A DNA stretch of 57,588 bases. It comes from an uncultured Nostoc sp. (lineage in GTDB: Bacteria; Cyanobacteriota; Cyanobacteriia; Cyanobacteriales; Nostocaceae). The stretch covers positions 1 to 57,588 of the forward strand of contig NZ_CALMFY010000186.1 in assembly GCF_937863485.1 (NCBI RefSeq), given 5' to 3'. The position numbers and the translations under genes were made by a program. This document shows positions 45,599-54,971 of this stretch, one piece after another (position 1 is the stretch's first letter; each line of letters begins with the position of its first letter). Under the pieces are notes generated by a model. It searched no databases, was not told where the DNA came from, and saw only the letters and a program-made list of their open reading frames with translations.

Positions 45599-46932
45599 TT
45601 AGTTGGTAAGAATACAGTGAATAGAATCTGGGTTGTCGTAGTGAAGAGGTACTGCTACGGTACGTTTTTTATATCCAAGTATTTTTTCACAAATAGACTC
45701 ATCCATAGATAAACCTAGATCTATGGGATTTGGCCTTGACCCACCTTCTCGTAAATTACTTTGATTTTTTAATTTATAAGCACATCTCCAGCGATATGCT
45801 GGAATAACCTCTATTAATGAATTATCTAATTTTAGTCCTTTTACAATAAAATCTGATTTAATCTTGTCTTTCAGATCCCGGTACTCTTTATGAATTTTTG
45901 GGATAAAATAATTTGGATCTCGACATAATTTATTCATGTCTTCACGTGTAATAGGTTGTAAAATAAGGTCTTTCTCAGATATATTTTTATGGATAGCTAT
46001 ACTTATTATACTTATACTTAAAATAGCTAAACTACCAATAATTGCTTTGATAGGAAGAACAGGGATTGATTGAAAGTTGTTTTTTGAGGAGATTGATTGT
46101 CTGTTTTGTCTATTTTGTCAATATCTTTCAACACTTCATCTACTGACTGATAGCGTTGAGAATTATCAAAGCGAATCATTTTTCTGATAACTCGTTTTAA
46201 ATCCTCAGAGGCTGATGTTAGATGTTCCCAAAGTTTGTCCCCGTTCTTTGGACCTACAGGCAAGTTTTTAGGTTGTCTTCCAGTTAACGCTTGAATACAT
46301 ATTATTCCTACCGCATAAATATCACTGCAAGGATATGCGTCTCCATGAAATTGTTCGGGAGCAGCATAAATACTTCCAAGATTTGTCCTTTGACCAGTTA
46401 TTTGCTCTTTTTCTTTAATATTTAAATCATTTGTGACAGCGCCAAAATCAATTAGTAGAATTTTTTTATCACTATTTCTGCGAATAAGATTATCAGGTTT
46501 AATATCTCGGTGAACCAGGCTTTCCCTGTGAACAGCTTGAAGAATTGTTAGAAGATTCTTCAACAAATTTATCAAGTCTTTTTCTTTAAGTATATTGTCT
46601 TCTCTAAGTTCTTGCTGACTTAAGTTTGCTCCATCAATGTATTCCATCACCAAATAAAAATCATCGTTTTCTTCAAAGTAAGCTTCTAGTTGTGGAATTT
46701 GGGAATGCTCACTTCCTAATTGCATATAACTTTTTGCTTCTCTTTTAAATAATTCTTTCGCTTTTACCTTAAAGTCTTCTGAATACGACTCGACCCTAAG
46801 TCGCTTAACTACAACTGTTTTATCAAATTTTCTAGTATCAGTAGCTTTAGATGTTTCACCAAAGCTACCTTTACCTAGTTCTTCGTTAATTCTATAGCGT
46901 CCACCTATAAGTAAATTTTCATTTGGAAACAT
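45599..46932 (-). pseudogene. Membrane Ser/Thr protein kinase split by one frameshift
   Basis: The first part (46932 to about 46060) is a complete Ser/Thr kinase domain: GKGSFGE loop, VVVKRL Lys, HRDIKPDN, LIDFGAV, AAPEQ and a C-lobe ending IDKIDKTDN. Its own frame ends in LFFLSKQLLVV and a stop at 46027. In the next frame the coding sense continues without a gap: QSIPVLPIKAIIGSLAILSI then ISIAIHKN, a transmembrane helix. A roughly 110-residue outer domain with YRWRCAYKLKNQ and NPDSIHCI runs on to the stop at 45599. Kinase, membrane helix and outer domain is the usual cyanobacterial architecture, so a one-base indel near 46060-46120 is inferred. AGGAAA precedes the ATG. It could be real decay or a sequencing error. 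Confidence 0.75.
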
Positions 46933-46985
46933 AGACTGTTATTTCCTGATGAATTCGTTGAATAGATTTTAAACCTGCCTAAAAC

Positions 46986-48066
46986 CTAATCACTATACAG
47001 TTTTTTTAAGTCTTGTAAGACTTCTGATGCAGACTGGTAACGTTCTTTCCAGTCTGGAAACGTCATTTTGTCGAGGATATTTGTAAACTCTGGGCTAGTG
47101 TTGGCTTGGTGATGCCAGATAATTTTTTGAGTTTCGTAATTTACCTGAAATTTTTTGGGTGGAACTCCCGTTAACCCTTGAATACCTACCATCGCCAGGG
47201 CATAAATATCACTACAAAATCTAGGAAAACCTTGACTTTGTTCAGGCGCACTATATCCTAAAGTTGCTGTGAAAGTGCGTGTTTGTAATGACACTAACTC
47301 CTTGATAAAGCCAAAGTTAATTAAATAAATCTTGCTCTCAGGACTCACGATTAAATTACTTGGTCTAATGTCTCGATGAATGACGTCTCTTTTAGGCACA
47401 AACTCTAAGACATTAAGAACCTTAGATAACAAATCAATTACTGACTCTTCTTTCCAAAGAAGACTTGACTCCTCTTCAGGCAATCTCTTGCTGAGGGAAC
47501 CACCTTCTACGTATTCATAAACTAAATAGAAACTTTCTCCATCTTCAAAGTGAGCAAGATACCCTGGGATTTGAGGATGCCAACCTAATTGATAAAGAAA
47601 ACTGACTTCTGTATCAAAATTTTTCCTAATCACTCTGTCATTTTTTTTGCGAATGATTTGCTTGACAATACAGAGCTTATTCTTAAGATCCAAGTCTTTG
47701 GCTAAGTAAATTTTACTAAAATCTGCCTTATTAATAATCTCTAAAATTTCATAGCGTTCTCGGAGAACTTGACCTATTACATCAATTTTTAAATATTTTT
47801 CATATGCTTTTTCTAAAATACTTCTATAGTTACGTTTTGTGACTTGTTGTCCAGTTATCTGAGTTAAACAATTCCATAGCTTGGGAGCAGTTTGTATTTT
47901 AACATAACCAATAGAGTGACCGCAAAAAGGCTCTTCTAATTCCTCGTAAGGTTTGTTTTCATCCCAACATTGACAAATAAGAGTTTCTTCAGCAAACGTA
48001 AGAGGTTTTCTTGTTTTTCTGAATGACTTGCTCTTTTAGATATCTCAAAACTTCTTGATTTACCAT
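46986..48066 (-). pseudogene. Ser/Thr (pseudo)kinase with N-terminal HTH-like domain, interrupted by one frameshift
   Basis: A start at 48066 (AAGGA upstream) reads MVNQEVLRYLKEQVIQKNKK and stops at 47989. From about 48010 another frame is open without a start codon all the way to 46986. It encodes LTFAEETLICQCWDENKPYE and APKLWNCLTQITGQQVTKRN, a small N-terminal domain known from cyanobacterial signalling proteins, then a kinase domain. The kinase keeps VKQI, HRDIRPSN and APEQ. The Gly loop is lost (NKADFSKIYLA) and DFG is NFG, so the magnesium Asp is missing and catalysis is doubtful. One indel near 47990-48010 would restore about 360 residues. It lies 54 bp upstream of the other kinase gene. 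Confidence 0.7.
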
Positions 48067-48144
48067 GTTTTCCTTAAGTGATAGGAATTCCATTTATAGT
48101 AAAACTTTTTTTATAAATTTTCAATATGAAAAATATGAACTTTT

Positions 48145-49043
48145 TCAGAATGAGTTTCTTGTATTTAGAACTAGAATTATCAAAGCTTTAAACCTCTGTA
48201 TCATCACTTTTTTATTATTTAATATATCTGTTTTTGGTTTGTCTAAGTCTAGTTTAATTTTCGTAAAAGCCTCTGTGGGTAGACTTTGTGCTAATTCATC
48301 TAGCCTAGTTTGTTGTGGAATATTATCTTCGGTAGTAAGAGTTACTTTTCGATTTTTAGCTAATCCTCCTAAATACTTTAATTGTCTCTTCTCTAACTCC
48401 AATAAGAAAGATGTATTGTTGCCATATTCCGCATCTACAATTACTATCCCTGGTTGATATTTCCTTTCTATAGTTCTGTCTATTAACTTCAGTGCTAATT
48501 CTGGTTTTTTCTCAAATTCTGAGTCTTGCTTTCCTTCTGTCAAAGAACTGGCGTGCTGCTATAACTCTATATCTAATCGTAAGCTTTTTCTCCCATCGGA
48601 TAAATCAGTTGTTACTACTACTATTCCATTATCCGTCTTGCCAATTTCTCCAATATATTGCCTTCCCACTCCATCAGTAAAATTGCCCGGAGGCGGAGCC
48701 TCTCCGGCTCCGCACTTTTCCGATGACCAGAATCATCAATTATTAAACTAAATCCTCTACTAATCCTGGTTTGACTGCACTTGTTCATAATCTCTAAGCG
48801 CCGTTCATTGATCTTGGAATCAGACCAAGGTGCTTGGGTTAAAAAATGGTGTAATTGATAGTAATTCACCCCGATAGCGTTTTCTGCAATCTGAAATAGA
48901 TTTTTTCTCTCGCTTTCACCCAATAATCCTCCTAAATAATGCCTAAACTCTCTTTTTTGAGCTTTATGAGTAAACACATCATCAAACCGTTGGCACCATC
49001 TTTCAAAGCATGGTGGCATGGCTGCGGGGGTAGTTTCTTTCAT
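48145..49043 (-). pseudogene. IS701-family transposase, inactivated
   Basis: From ATG 49043 the sequence reads FERWCQRFDDVFTHKAQKRE and YLGGLLGESERKNLFQIAEN and reaches FSLIIDDSGHRKS, the first catalytic Asp region of IS701 transposases. There a 26-bp palindrome (48688-48713) shifts the frame. Downstream in the restored frame come VTTDLSDGRKSLRLDIEL, a TAG at 48559-48561 where a Tyr is expected, and then LIDRTIERKYQPGIVIVDAE with the second catalytic Asp. Similarity fades after LDLDKPKT and the C-terminal third with the catalytic Glu is missing. No terminal inverted repeats were identified. Confidence 0.85.
48688..48713. repeat. 26-bp palindromic small dispersed repeat inserted in a transposase gene
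   Basis: The GC-rich insert is flanked by sequence that, when joined, restores the codons for HRKSGNFTDGVG of the transposase. It is nearly self-complementary (GCGGAGCC and GGCTCCGC, with GGAGAGGC around the centre). It fits the small dispersed repeats of 21-27 bp described in Nostoc genomes as very small mobile elements. Confidence 0.8.
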
Positions 49044-49483
49044 GAGCTTTTTTTAACGTGAAAGCTACGCTAGTTAAGGATTATACTCTTTTTTCATCTC
49101 CAGTTTTGTTTAAGTCCCGTTATCCAACAAAATCAAGGATTCTTGGTGTTGGGTTTCGTTCCTCAACCCAACCTACTCATAGATTTATAAAAACTAATGA
49201 CAACAAAGGTTTCTGATTTTTATCTTGTGAGAGTTATAGAAGAGTGCTAAAAGGCTGACTATCCAATCGGCCTTAACTGGCTCAGGTTGATTACTTTGCA
49301 CCAGTATTTAAAGATGCTATGTCTTCTCTGCCAGATGCTACGCGTAGCTTGTTTCCCGTTGGCGCAGCCTCTCGTAGAGAAGGGTACGAGGGGCTACGCC
49401 GCCAACGCACACATACTACACAACAGCATAAGTGCGATCGCGTTGCCCGCCGCAGACATCGCACTCATGGGTAGCACTTTTGT
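49044..49483. other. Intergenic region of dispersed repeats
   Basis: One arm of the GTTGGGTTTCGTTCC...CCCAACCTAC repeat occurs at 49148-49177 (full copy at 32264-32339). A palindrome patchwork lies at about 49335-49410 (GCTACGCGTAGC, CCTCTCGTAGAGAAGG). No gene is supported. Confidence 0.5.
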
Positions 49484-51574
49484 TCAACTAACTGTAATAA
49501 CTATTCCTACACTCTCATTCGCCAATCTATCCACCGCACACACGGCATAGGTTCCCGCTAGTTGGACAGTAGCAAAGGTTGTGCCAGCAGACAAAATTCG
49601 CTGAATTGTCCAAGTATCGCCAGTTTGCCGATAAAGTGTCCAAGAACGAACTGGCTGATTATCACCAGGCTGCCAACTCAGTTTGCGGTTATTCACTTGT
49701 AATCCAATCGGTGGAGGGGGTGGGGTTGTATCCTGCCAAGACAAAGTTGGAGGTAGCGCAGGTTTGTTATAAAGCAGACTTTGGAATTTATCTGCAATGC
49801 CTTGACTATTTTCCGTCAAAACAGCGAGATTAAAGAAGATATTCCCCAGTGACAACTGTCCAGCTTGGCTACGGCTAATTTTCACCTGCTTTTCAATCTC
49901 ATCACTCTCCCGACTTTTGTTGCTTGGTTCTGTCAAATTATTACCAGCGTAAACGTGTCTTTGCTTTGTATTTACCTGTGTCCACCACTTTAGCAACGCT
50001 GAATAACTTTGTTGTGGTTGGTCTGTGCGCCAATAAAGTTGAGGCGCAATATAATCAATCCAACCTTCTTCTAACCATTTCTTCGAGTCAGCATACAGCA
50101 CGTTGTAAGCATCCAACCCAGTAATTCCAGCGGGTTGTCCGGGGCGATAAATCCCAAAGGGACTAATACCAAATTTAACATCGGGTTTGGTTGCTTTAAT
50201 TCCCTGCCAGAGGCGTTGTACCATTTTGTTAACGTTGTCCCGTCGCCAGTCGCCAAGGCTGAATGTACCACCTGCTGCTTTATATGCAGCGTAGGTTTTG
50301 TTATCAGGAAAAGACTGTCCCTCAATGGGATATGGATAGAAATAATCATCTAAGTGAATGCCATCAACATCGTAGCGCTTCACTACGTCGATAATTACGT
50401 TGTAAGCTCTGTCCTGAACTACTTTCAGTCCTGGGTCCATCCAGCGTTGAGTTTTCCATAAATAAACGCTTTCTGGATTGGTAACTGCTATGTGAGGACG
50501 AACTGTTTTGGCTGGGTCGGTGGAAGTGCTAGCGCGGTAGGGGTTAAACCAAGCATGAAGTTCAATATTGCGCTTATGACATTCTGCGATCGCAAACGCT
50601 AAAGGATCATAAAATGGTTCTGGTGCTTTACCCTGAGTTCCTGTAATCCAAGCACTCCAAGGCTCTAATTTAGATTCATATAAGGCGTCTCCCTCTGGTC
50701 GCACCTGAAAGATGAGGGCATTGAAGTTTAGCGCTTGTAATTTACTAATAATCTCGCTGAGTTCAGCTTTTTGTTGGGCAACAGAAAGTCCGGCTTTGGA
50801 AGGCCAATCACCATTCCACACAGATACTACCCACGCCCCCCGGAATTCTCGACTATGATTTATCCTAACGCTACCGACAGGTGTGGGTGTGGGTATTGGT
50901 ATTGGTGTTGGCGTTGGCGTTGGTGTTGGCGTTGGTATTGGTATCGGTATTGGTATCGGTATTGGCGGCTTCACAAGATAATTAGAGGGAATTTTTTCTG
51001 CCTCACCTAAATACACCAAAGCTTGATAAATAATCACTGCCACATCTGCACGGGTGGCTGCGAGATTGGGATTGAGTAATTTCACATTTGGGAAACTAAC
51101 CACCAATCCAGCGCTAGTGGCAATAGCTATGTGATTTCTAGCATACCCAGGAATCTGAACAGAATCTTGATAAATTTCTGGGAGTGCTGAGAGGAGGTCA
51201 GGTTTTACCTTGGTGGCAATTTCTAAGCCTGCTACCAAGGAAACTAAGACTTCTCCTCTCGTAATTCGGTTAGCGGAACGGAAACTTTTATCAGCAAACC
51301 CGCTAAGAAATGCTTTTTCGTAAGCTGCTTGAATGGCGGCTGCTGCCCAATAATTAGTAGGTACATCAACAAAGGGGATATACTGCCGCTTCTTAGTAAC
51401 TGTGGGAAATGCCTTAGCGATGATGGCGGCAAATTCAGCACGAGTGAGTGAGTTATCGGGGCGATATGTGCCATTAGGCGACCCACTGACAATACCACGT
51501 TGGGCTAAGGCTGTAATAAATAAGCGTGCCCAATGGTTTTGAATATCCGAGAAGGGAGTAGTAATAGATACCAT
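49484..51574 (-). CDS. SLH-domain protein with GHL10-type glycoside hydrolase-like domain
   Basis: Three S-layer homology repeats occupy residues about 5-190 (FSDIQNHWARLFITALAQRG, then TYRPDNSLTRAEFAAIIAKA). They normally bind the peptidoglycan layer. A Pro-Ile/Pro-Thr linker (about 204-236) encoded by a hexamer-like DNA repeat leads to the GHL10/DUF187 domain: REFRGAWVVSVWNGDWPSKA, FQVRPEGDALYESKLEPWS, YDVDGIHLDDYFYPYP, FGISPFGIYRPGQ and YIAPQLYWR. A C-terminal FN3-like module starts near 615. GHL10 enzymes are thought to act on peptidoglycan or glycans. No signal peptide is seen before the first SLH repeat, which is odd for an envelope protein. Confidence 0.9.
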   Translation of the reverse strand: MVSITTPFSDIQNHWARLFITALAQRGIVSGSPNGTYRPDNSLTRAEFAAIIAKAFPTVTKKRQYIPFVDVPTNYWAAAAIQAAYEKAFLSGFADKSFRSANRITRGEVLVSLVAGLEIATKVKPDLLSALPEIYQDSVQIPGYARNHIAIATSAGLVVSFPNVKLLNPNLAATRADVAVIIYQALVYLGEAEKIPSNYLVKPPIPIPIPIPIPTPTPTPTPTPIPIPTPTPVGSVRINHSREFRGAWVVSVWNGDWPSKAGLSVAQQKAELSEIISKLQALNFNALIFQVRPEGDALYESKLEPWSAWITGTQGKAPEPFYDPLAFAIAECHKRNIELHAWFNPYRASTSTDPAKTVRPHIAVTNPESVYLWKTQRWMDPGLKVVQDRAYNVIIDVVKRYDVDGIHLDDYFYPYPIEGQSFPDNKTYAAYKAAGGTFSLGDWRRDNVNKMVQRLWQGIKATKPDVKFGISPFGIYRPGQPAGITGLDAYNVLYADSKKWLEEGWIDYIAPQLYWRTDQPQQSYSALLKWWTQVNTKQRHVYAGNNLTEPSNKSRESDEIEKQVKISRSQAGQLSLGNIFFNLAVLTENSQGIADKFQSLLYNKPALPPTLSWQDTTPPPPPIGLQVNNRKLSWQPGDNQPVRSWTLYRQTGDTWTIQRILSAGTTFATVQLAGTYAVCAVDRLANESVGIVITVS

Positions 51575-51777
51575 TGTTGATCGCAGCTAACTGACCTGGA
51601 TTTTGATTTCCTTAGTTAATTTAGCAATATCAGAGCGATCGCTGCTGCAATGTCTTATAAACTTTGACTATTGAAGATTGGGCATGGGGTACTGGTAATT
51701 GCTATTCCCTATTCCCCATTCCCCATCTACTAACTACAGTTTTGCGTAAAACAGTAACGTTTTTAATGCACGGGAAC

Positions 51778-51981
51778 GCATTAACATTGCATCGGCAGGC
51801 ATTAACAATGCAGCCGACGCATTAATATTGTATTGAGATACATTGGCATTGTATCAGCACGCATTAACAATGTGGCCGATGCATTGGCATTGTATCGCGA
51901 TGCATTAACAATGCAGCCGACGCATTGGCATTGTATCGAAACGCATTAACATTGTATTGGGCTGCATTAACATTGCAACAG
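51778..51981. repeat. Ten-copy tandem array of a 20-21 bp unit
   Basis: The unit is GCATTAACAWTGYAKCSRMN with variants GCATTGGCATTGTATCG. Copies start at roughly 51778, 51799, 51819 and so on to 51964. Within many units GCATT and AATGC pair, so each can form a small hairpin. The array lies between the SLH gene start and the HdeD-like gene end and codes for nothing obvious. The remaining parts of 51575-52022 show no gene. Confidence 0.88.
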
Positions 51982-52022
51982 ATTGCCAAATTTAATTCGC
52001 TACGAATTAATCAAATGCTCTA

Positions 52023-52595
52023 CTAAGTGGCTTTTGCAGTTTGGTCAGGAGGATTCAAGTTAGAACGAGCATTCAACGATAGCATCACGCGTGAAATGCC
52101 AGTGAAAATAATGCTGATACCAACTAGTGTCCCAAGAAGCCAGGGTGCATTGAAGGGCCACTGGAACCAAATCATTGCGCCTAAGACCAGCGTAATAATG
52201 CCATTACCTAGTACCCACGTCCAGTTCTCTTGCGGACGTAACCGGAATGCCAGAATTAACTCGAATGTGCCTTCAGTCAGCAAAAAGGTGCCAAGCAACA
52301 GAGTCAGTGTCAGAACACCCGTATAAGGATAAACAAACAGCATTATGCCGGCTGCAATATAGAGTCCGCTCAATAGAAGTTTCCAAATAAAACCTCCTCT
52401 GTCGCGGGTTTGAGTAGCATAAACTAGTTTTGTAAATCCTACGGAAATCAAAATCAGCGCAGTCCAAGTCTCGGCGAATATGGTCGAGAGACTAGGCACT
52501 GCGATCGCAATAACTCCCAAAATACTCAGGAGAACACCAGTTATCAGTGACCCATTAAAATCCTTGTTAATATTTCTAGGAGCATCGGTTGTCAT
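52023..52595 (-). CDS. HdeD/DUF308-family membrane protein
   Basis: The 190 residues contain six hydrophobic segments in three pairs, beginning GSLITGVLLSILGVIAIAVP and including GLYIAAGIMLFVYPYTGVLTL and WVLGNGIITLVLGAMIWFQWP. This is the repeated layout of HdeD, an acid-resistance membrane protein of enterobacteria. In cyanobacteria the function is not established. The gene stands alone; the ATG at 52595 follows AAAAGATTTG without a strong ribosome binding site. Confidence 0.87.
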   Translation of the reverse strand: MTTDAPRNINKDFNGSLITGVLLSILGVIAIAVPSLSTIFAETWTALILISVGFTKLVYATQTRDRGGFIWKLLLSGLYIAAGIMLFVYPYTGVLTLTLLLGTFLLTEGTFELILAFRLRPQENWTWVLGNGIITLVLGAMIWFQWPFNAPWLLGTLVGISIIFTGISRVMLSLNARSNLNPPDQTAKAT

Positions 52596-53014
52596 ACAAA
52601 TCTTTTCCCTATTCTTAGACTCAACTCTACATTTAGGTTACGGAATTTCTAAGTAACAAGGTATGAACCCTAAGATAGACTCGTCAGTATTAACTTAATC
52701 CTGATCATCATTAAACTTTACGACTATTGAGACACCAAACCAGTGATATGATCACAACTAACTATGGCAATCCTAAATCATTCGTGAAAAGTTAGATCCC
52801 CGACTTCTCATAGAAGTCGGGGATCTGGACACCGCGAAATAAATCTAAGTATCATAGGTGCGTTATGGCGTTAGGCTAACGCACCGCAATAGATCATAAA
52901 AACGGTGCGTTAGCCAAGGGCATAACACACCCTACGACTATTGCACTATGTCACGCCACTAGGTTTATTTCAAAAATCAAATATGAGTCCTATATATTTA
53001 TCTCTAAGTAGCCC
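52596..53014. other. Intergenic region with an IS end and a strong hairpin
   Basis: GCAATCCTAAATCATTCGTG at 52767 matches the IS630-type end at 44897 with one difference. At 52794-52826 a perfect 15-bp stem (AGATCCCCGACTTCT and complement, loop CAT) forms a hairpin of a type very common in Nostoc genomes. GGTGCGTTA repeats follow at 52858-52945. No gene is evident. Confidence 0.6.
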
Positions 53015-53566
53015 TCATAAGAGTTCTGCAAGATTGCTTAGGCGTTCATAAACAGCGATCAGACGATCTCCTTCAAGTTCAACAGAAGTATTTGGATAAT
53101 TCTGAATCGCTCCAAGCAGTGTAACTTCACCATTTTGTTTAATAGATGCACTTAAAGCACTTCGCAGCGCTTGCTGATTTAGTTGTCCTGTGGGAGGGTG
53201 AACTACCTCACCAATTTGGTCAACCAAAATCGGCCCAGCCCAGCTAGACAGTAAATTATTTAAAAAGGCAGGATCGGCTTTGATTGGGGCTTTCAATGCC
53301 TTACGAGCTACTGCGGGGTCTTGTTTAGCCGCCTCCAAATAAGCTCTTAACGTCGGGGTAGTCTTGCCAGTTTCTGTAAACTGACTTAATTCTTGAACAG
53401 ATATTTGCCCCTGAAAAGTACCATACTTTAAAACAACTTGCTCGGCAGCATTAGCATTAGTACTTAAAAGGAGAACAATAGCACCTACGCCTAAAGCTAC
53501 AGTCTGAGTGAATAACTTAGTGAATTTCCTATTGTTTAATCGATTGAAAAGTTGATAAATCTGCAT
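53015..53566 (-). CDS. DUF1400-domain exported protein
   Basis: I start at ATG 53566 (MQIYQLFNRLNN), 183 residues, because a signal peptide follows directly (KLFTQTVALGVGAIVLLLST, cleavage after ANA). The mature part, VVLKYGTFQGQISVQELSQF, then TLRAYLEAAKQDPAVARKAL and LNQQALRSALSASIKQNGEV, is the DUF1400 domain. That domain usually precedes an alpha/beta hydrolase in cyanobacteria. Here it ends after the domain (ERLSNLAELL), so the hydrolase part is absent. It may be a stand-alone periplasmic or outer-envelope protein. Confidence 0.8.
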   Translation of the reverse strand: MQIYQLFNRLNNRKFTKLFTQTVALGVGAIVLLLSTNANAAEQVVLKYGTFQGQISVQELSQFTETGKTTPTLRAYLEAAKQDPAVARKALKAPIKADPAFLNNLLSSWAGPILVDQIGEVVHPPTGQLNQQALRSALSASIKQNGEVTLLGAIQNYPNTSVELEGDRLIAVYERLSNLAELL

Positions 53567-53727
53567 CTTGTCGAATTTTATAATGGTGTGGAGCATACAT
53601 AGGCACAAAATGCCCAAGCGTTATATTATTTCACAAAGTTCCAGCGAAGGATAGATGCTTAGAGGCATACATTTGTATGCCCCCAGAGCCAATTTTTTTG
53701 TTACAAAGATTTTTGAAAATGGTGTTA

Positions 53728-53946
53728 TTATAGAAGGTTTTCATCAGGCGAAACTGCACGAGGTAGTATTGACTGCTCCTGATCTAAGGTTGGTGCAGGT
53801 ATGCCCAAATGCTTCCTTGCAGATTCTTCAGCTAGCTTTCGGTCTTGCTGGTTCTCGAACTGACTCTCATCTAACAAATGAGGGTTTTTTACCGCTTGAT
53901 CTCGGCTTGGCTGAGAGCCATTTTTCCACCTATACTTCCAGTCCAT
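53728..53946 (-). CDS. Small hypothetical protein
   Basis: The 72 residues, MDWKYRWKNGSQPSRDQAVK to PRAVSPDENLL, are polar and charged. Segments such as LLDESQFENQQDRKLAEESA look like genuine coding sequence, while the opposite-strand frame over the same DNA looks random. I do not recognise the family, and it could be the end of a longer lost gene. No strong ribosome binding site was found. Confidence 0.4.
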   Translation of the reverse strand: MDWKYRWKNGSQPSRDQAVKNPHLLDESQFENQQDRKLAEESARKHLGIPAPTLDQEQSILPRAVSPDENLL

Positions 53947-54204
53947 AATTTGAAAGGCAGATATACTGCGATTTGATTTCCTAGTTCTTGATAGTAGGTG
54001 CTTAATGGAACATTACACTCCTGCTATAGGTGGAAGAGGCTCATTCTGAGGGTACAAATTTAGCGATCGCAAATATAATAACTCTTGTCAGCATCTGCGA
54101 CAGCGCAAAGCCCGTCGTAGACATCGCTTGCAATATCTTATAAACTTTCACTATTGAAGCTTTGCTACTTATGGCGTGTGTAAGATATATGTAGGCGATC
54201 GTTT

Positions 54205-54771
54205 ATGCAGCTTATGCTCAATATAGCAGGTCAACTCTCTTTAGAAAAATTTCTGGCTCTACCCGAAGGAGAGATATGCTATGAGCTTGTCAATGGTCAG
54301 GCAATCCCTAAAGTGTCTCCAAAATTTTTTCATTCGACTTTACAGCTAGCTTTAGGATTACTAATTCGTGCTTGGTGCAAAGGTAAAGGTAGAGTCCTTC
54401 CTGAGTGGGCAATTCTGTTAAAGCGTCAAGGTAAAGATTGGGCACCATTACCAGATTTGACATACATATCTTACGAACGTTTACCAAAAAGTTGGAAACG
54501 TAATGAAGCTTGTCCAGCGATTCCAGAATTGGTAATTGAGATTATATCTCCAGACCAAACCATGAATAAATTTGAAGATAAAGCGCAGGATTATTTTGCT
54601 GCGGGTGTGTCAAGGGTTTGGGTTGTAGACGCGGAAGCGATAAGTATTAGAGTTTTTCTTCCTGATGGTTCAAGTCAAGTTTACATAGATAATACACCGA
54701 TTGTAGATGAGCTACTTCCAGGGTTGGAATTGATCACAAGGCAGGTATTTGAAGAGGCAGAATTGATATGA
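54205..54771 (+). CDS. Uma2-family (DUF820) putative endonuclease
   Basis: The 188 residues follow the Uma2 pattern: EKFLALPEGEICYELVNGQA, then PLPDLTYISYERLP (catalytic Asp) and IPELVIEIISPDQT (acidic E-x-I), with Lys in FEDKAQDYFAAGVSRVWVVD. The fold is PD-(D/E)xK nuclease-like. These proteins are highly multiplied in cyanobacteria and their role is unknown. A second ATG three codons on is an alternative start. It is followed by a duplicated segment and a toxin-antitoxin pair. Confidence 0.88.
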   Translation: MQLMLNIAGQLSLEKFLALPEGEICYELVNGQAIPKVSPKFFHSTLQLALGLLIRAWCKGKGRVLPEWAILLKRQGKDWAPLPDLTYISYERLPKSWKRNEACPAIPELVIEIISPDQTMNKFEDKAQDYFAAGVSRVWVVDAEAISIRVFLPDGSSQVYIDNTPIVDELLPGLELITRQVFEEAELI

Positions 54772-54784
54772 TTTTGTCTCCTAC

Positions 54785-54950
54785 TTCAAAAACCGATATG
54801 ATAAATATTATTTTAGATATTGCCTAAACATCAGGTAACAAAATAGCGATCGCTGCTGAGTGTCATATAAAATTTCATAGTTGCAAAATTTGTTTTATTT
54901 TATATTTTGATTCAAAAACCGATATGATAAATATTATTTTAGATATTGCC
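54785..54950. repeat. 40-bp perfect direct repeat, spacing 126 bp
   Basis: The 40 bases at 54785-54824 recur exactly at 54911-54950. Both contain ATGATAAATATTATTTTAGA. In the first copy this runs into TAA after nine codons; in the second it joins in frame with the antitoxin gene. It records a local duplication or an insertion that copied the antitoxin leader. Confidence 0.9.
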
Positions 54951-54971
54951 AAAGCAGAAAACAAGATAATT

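Noticed and set aside
48065..48457. 130-codon plus frame over the transposase
   Set aside because: It is antisense to the IS701 transposase fragment, whose catalytic motif is readable on the minus strand.
51778..51981. CRISPR array
   Set aside because: The 20-21 bp units are contiguous, without unique spacers between identical repeats, and there are no cas genes.
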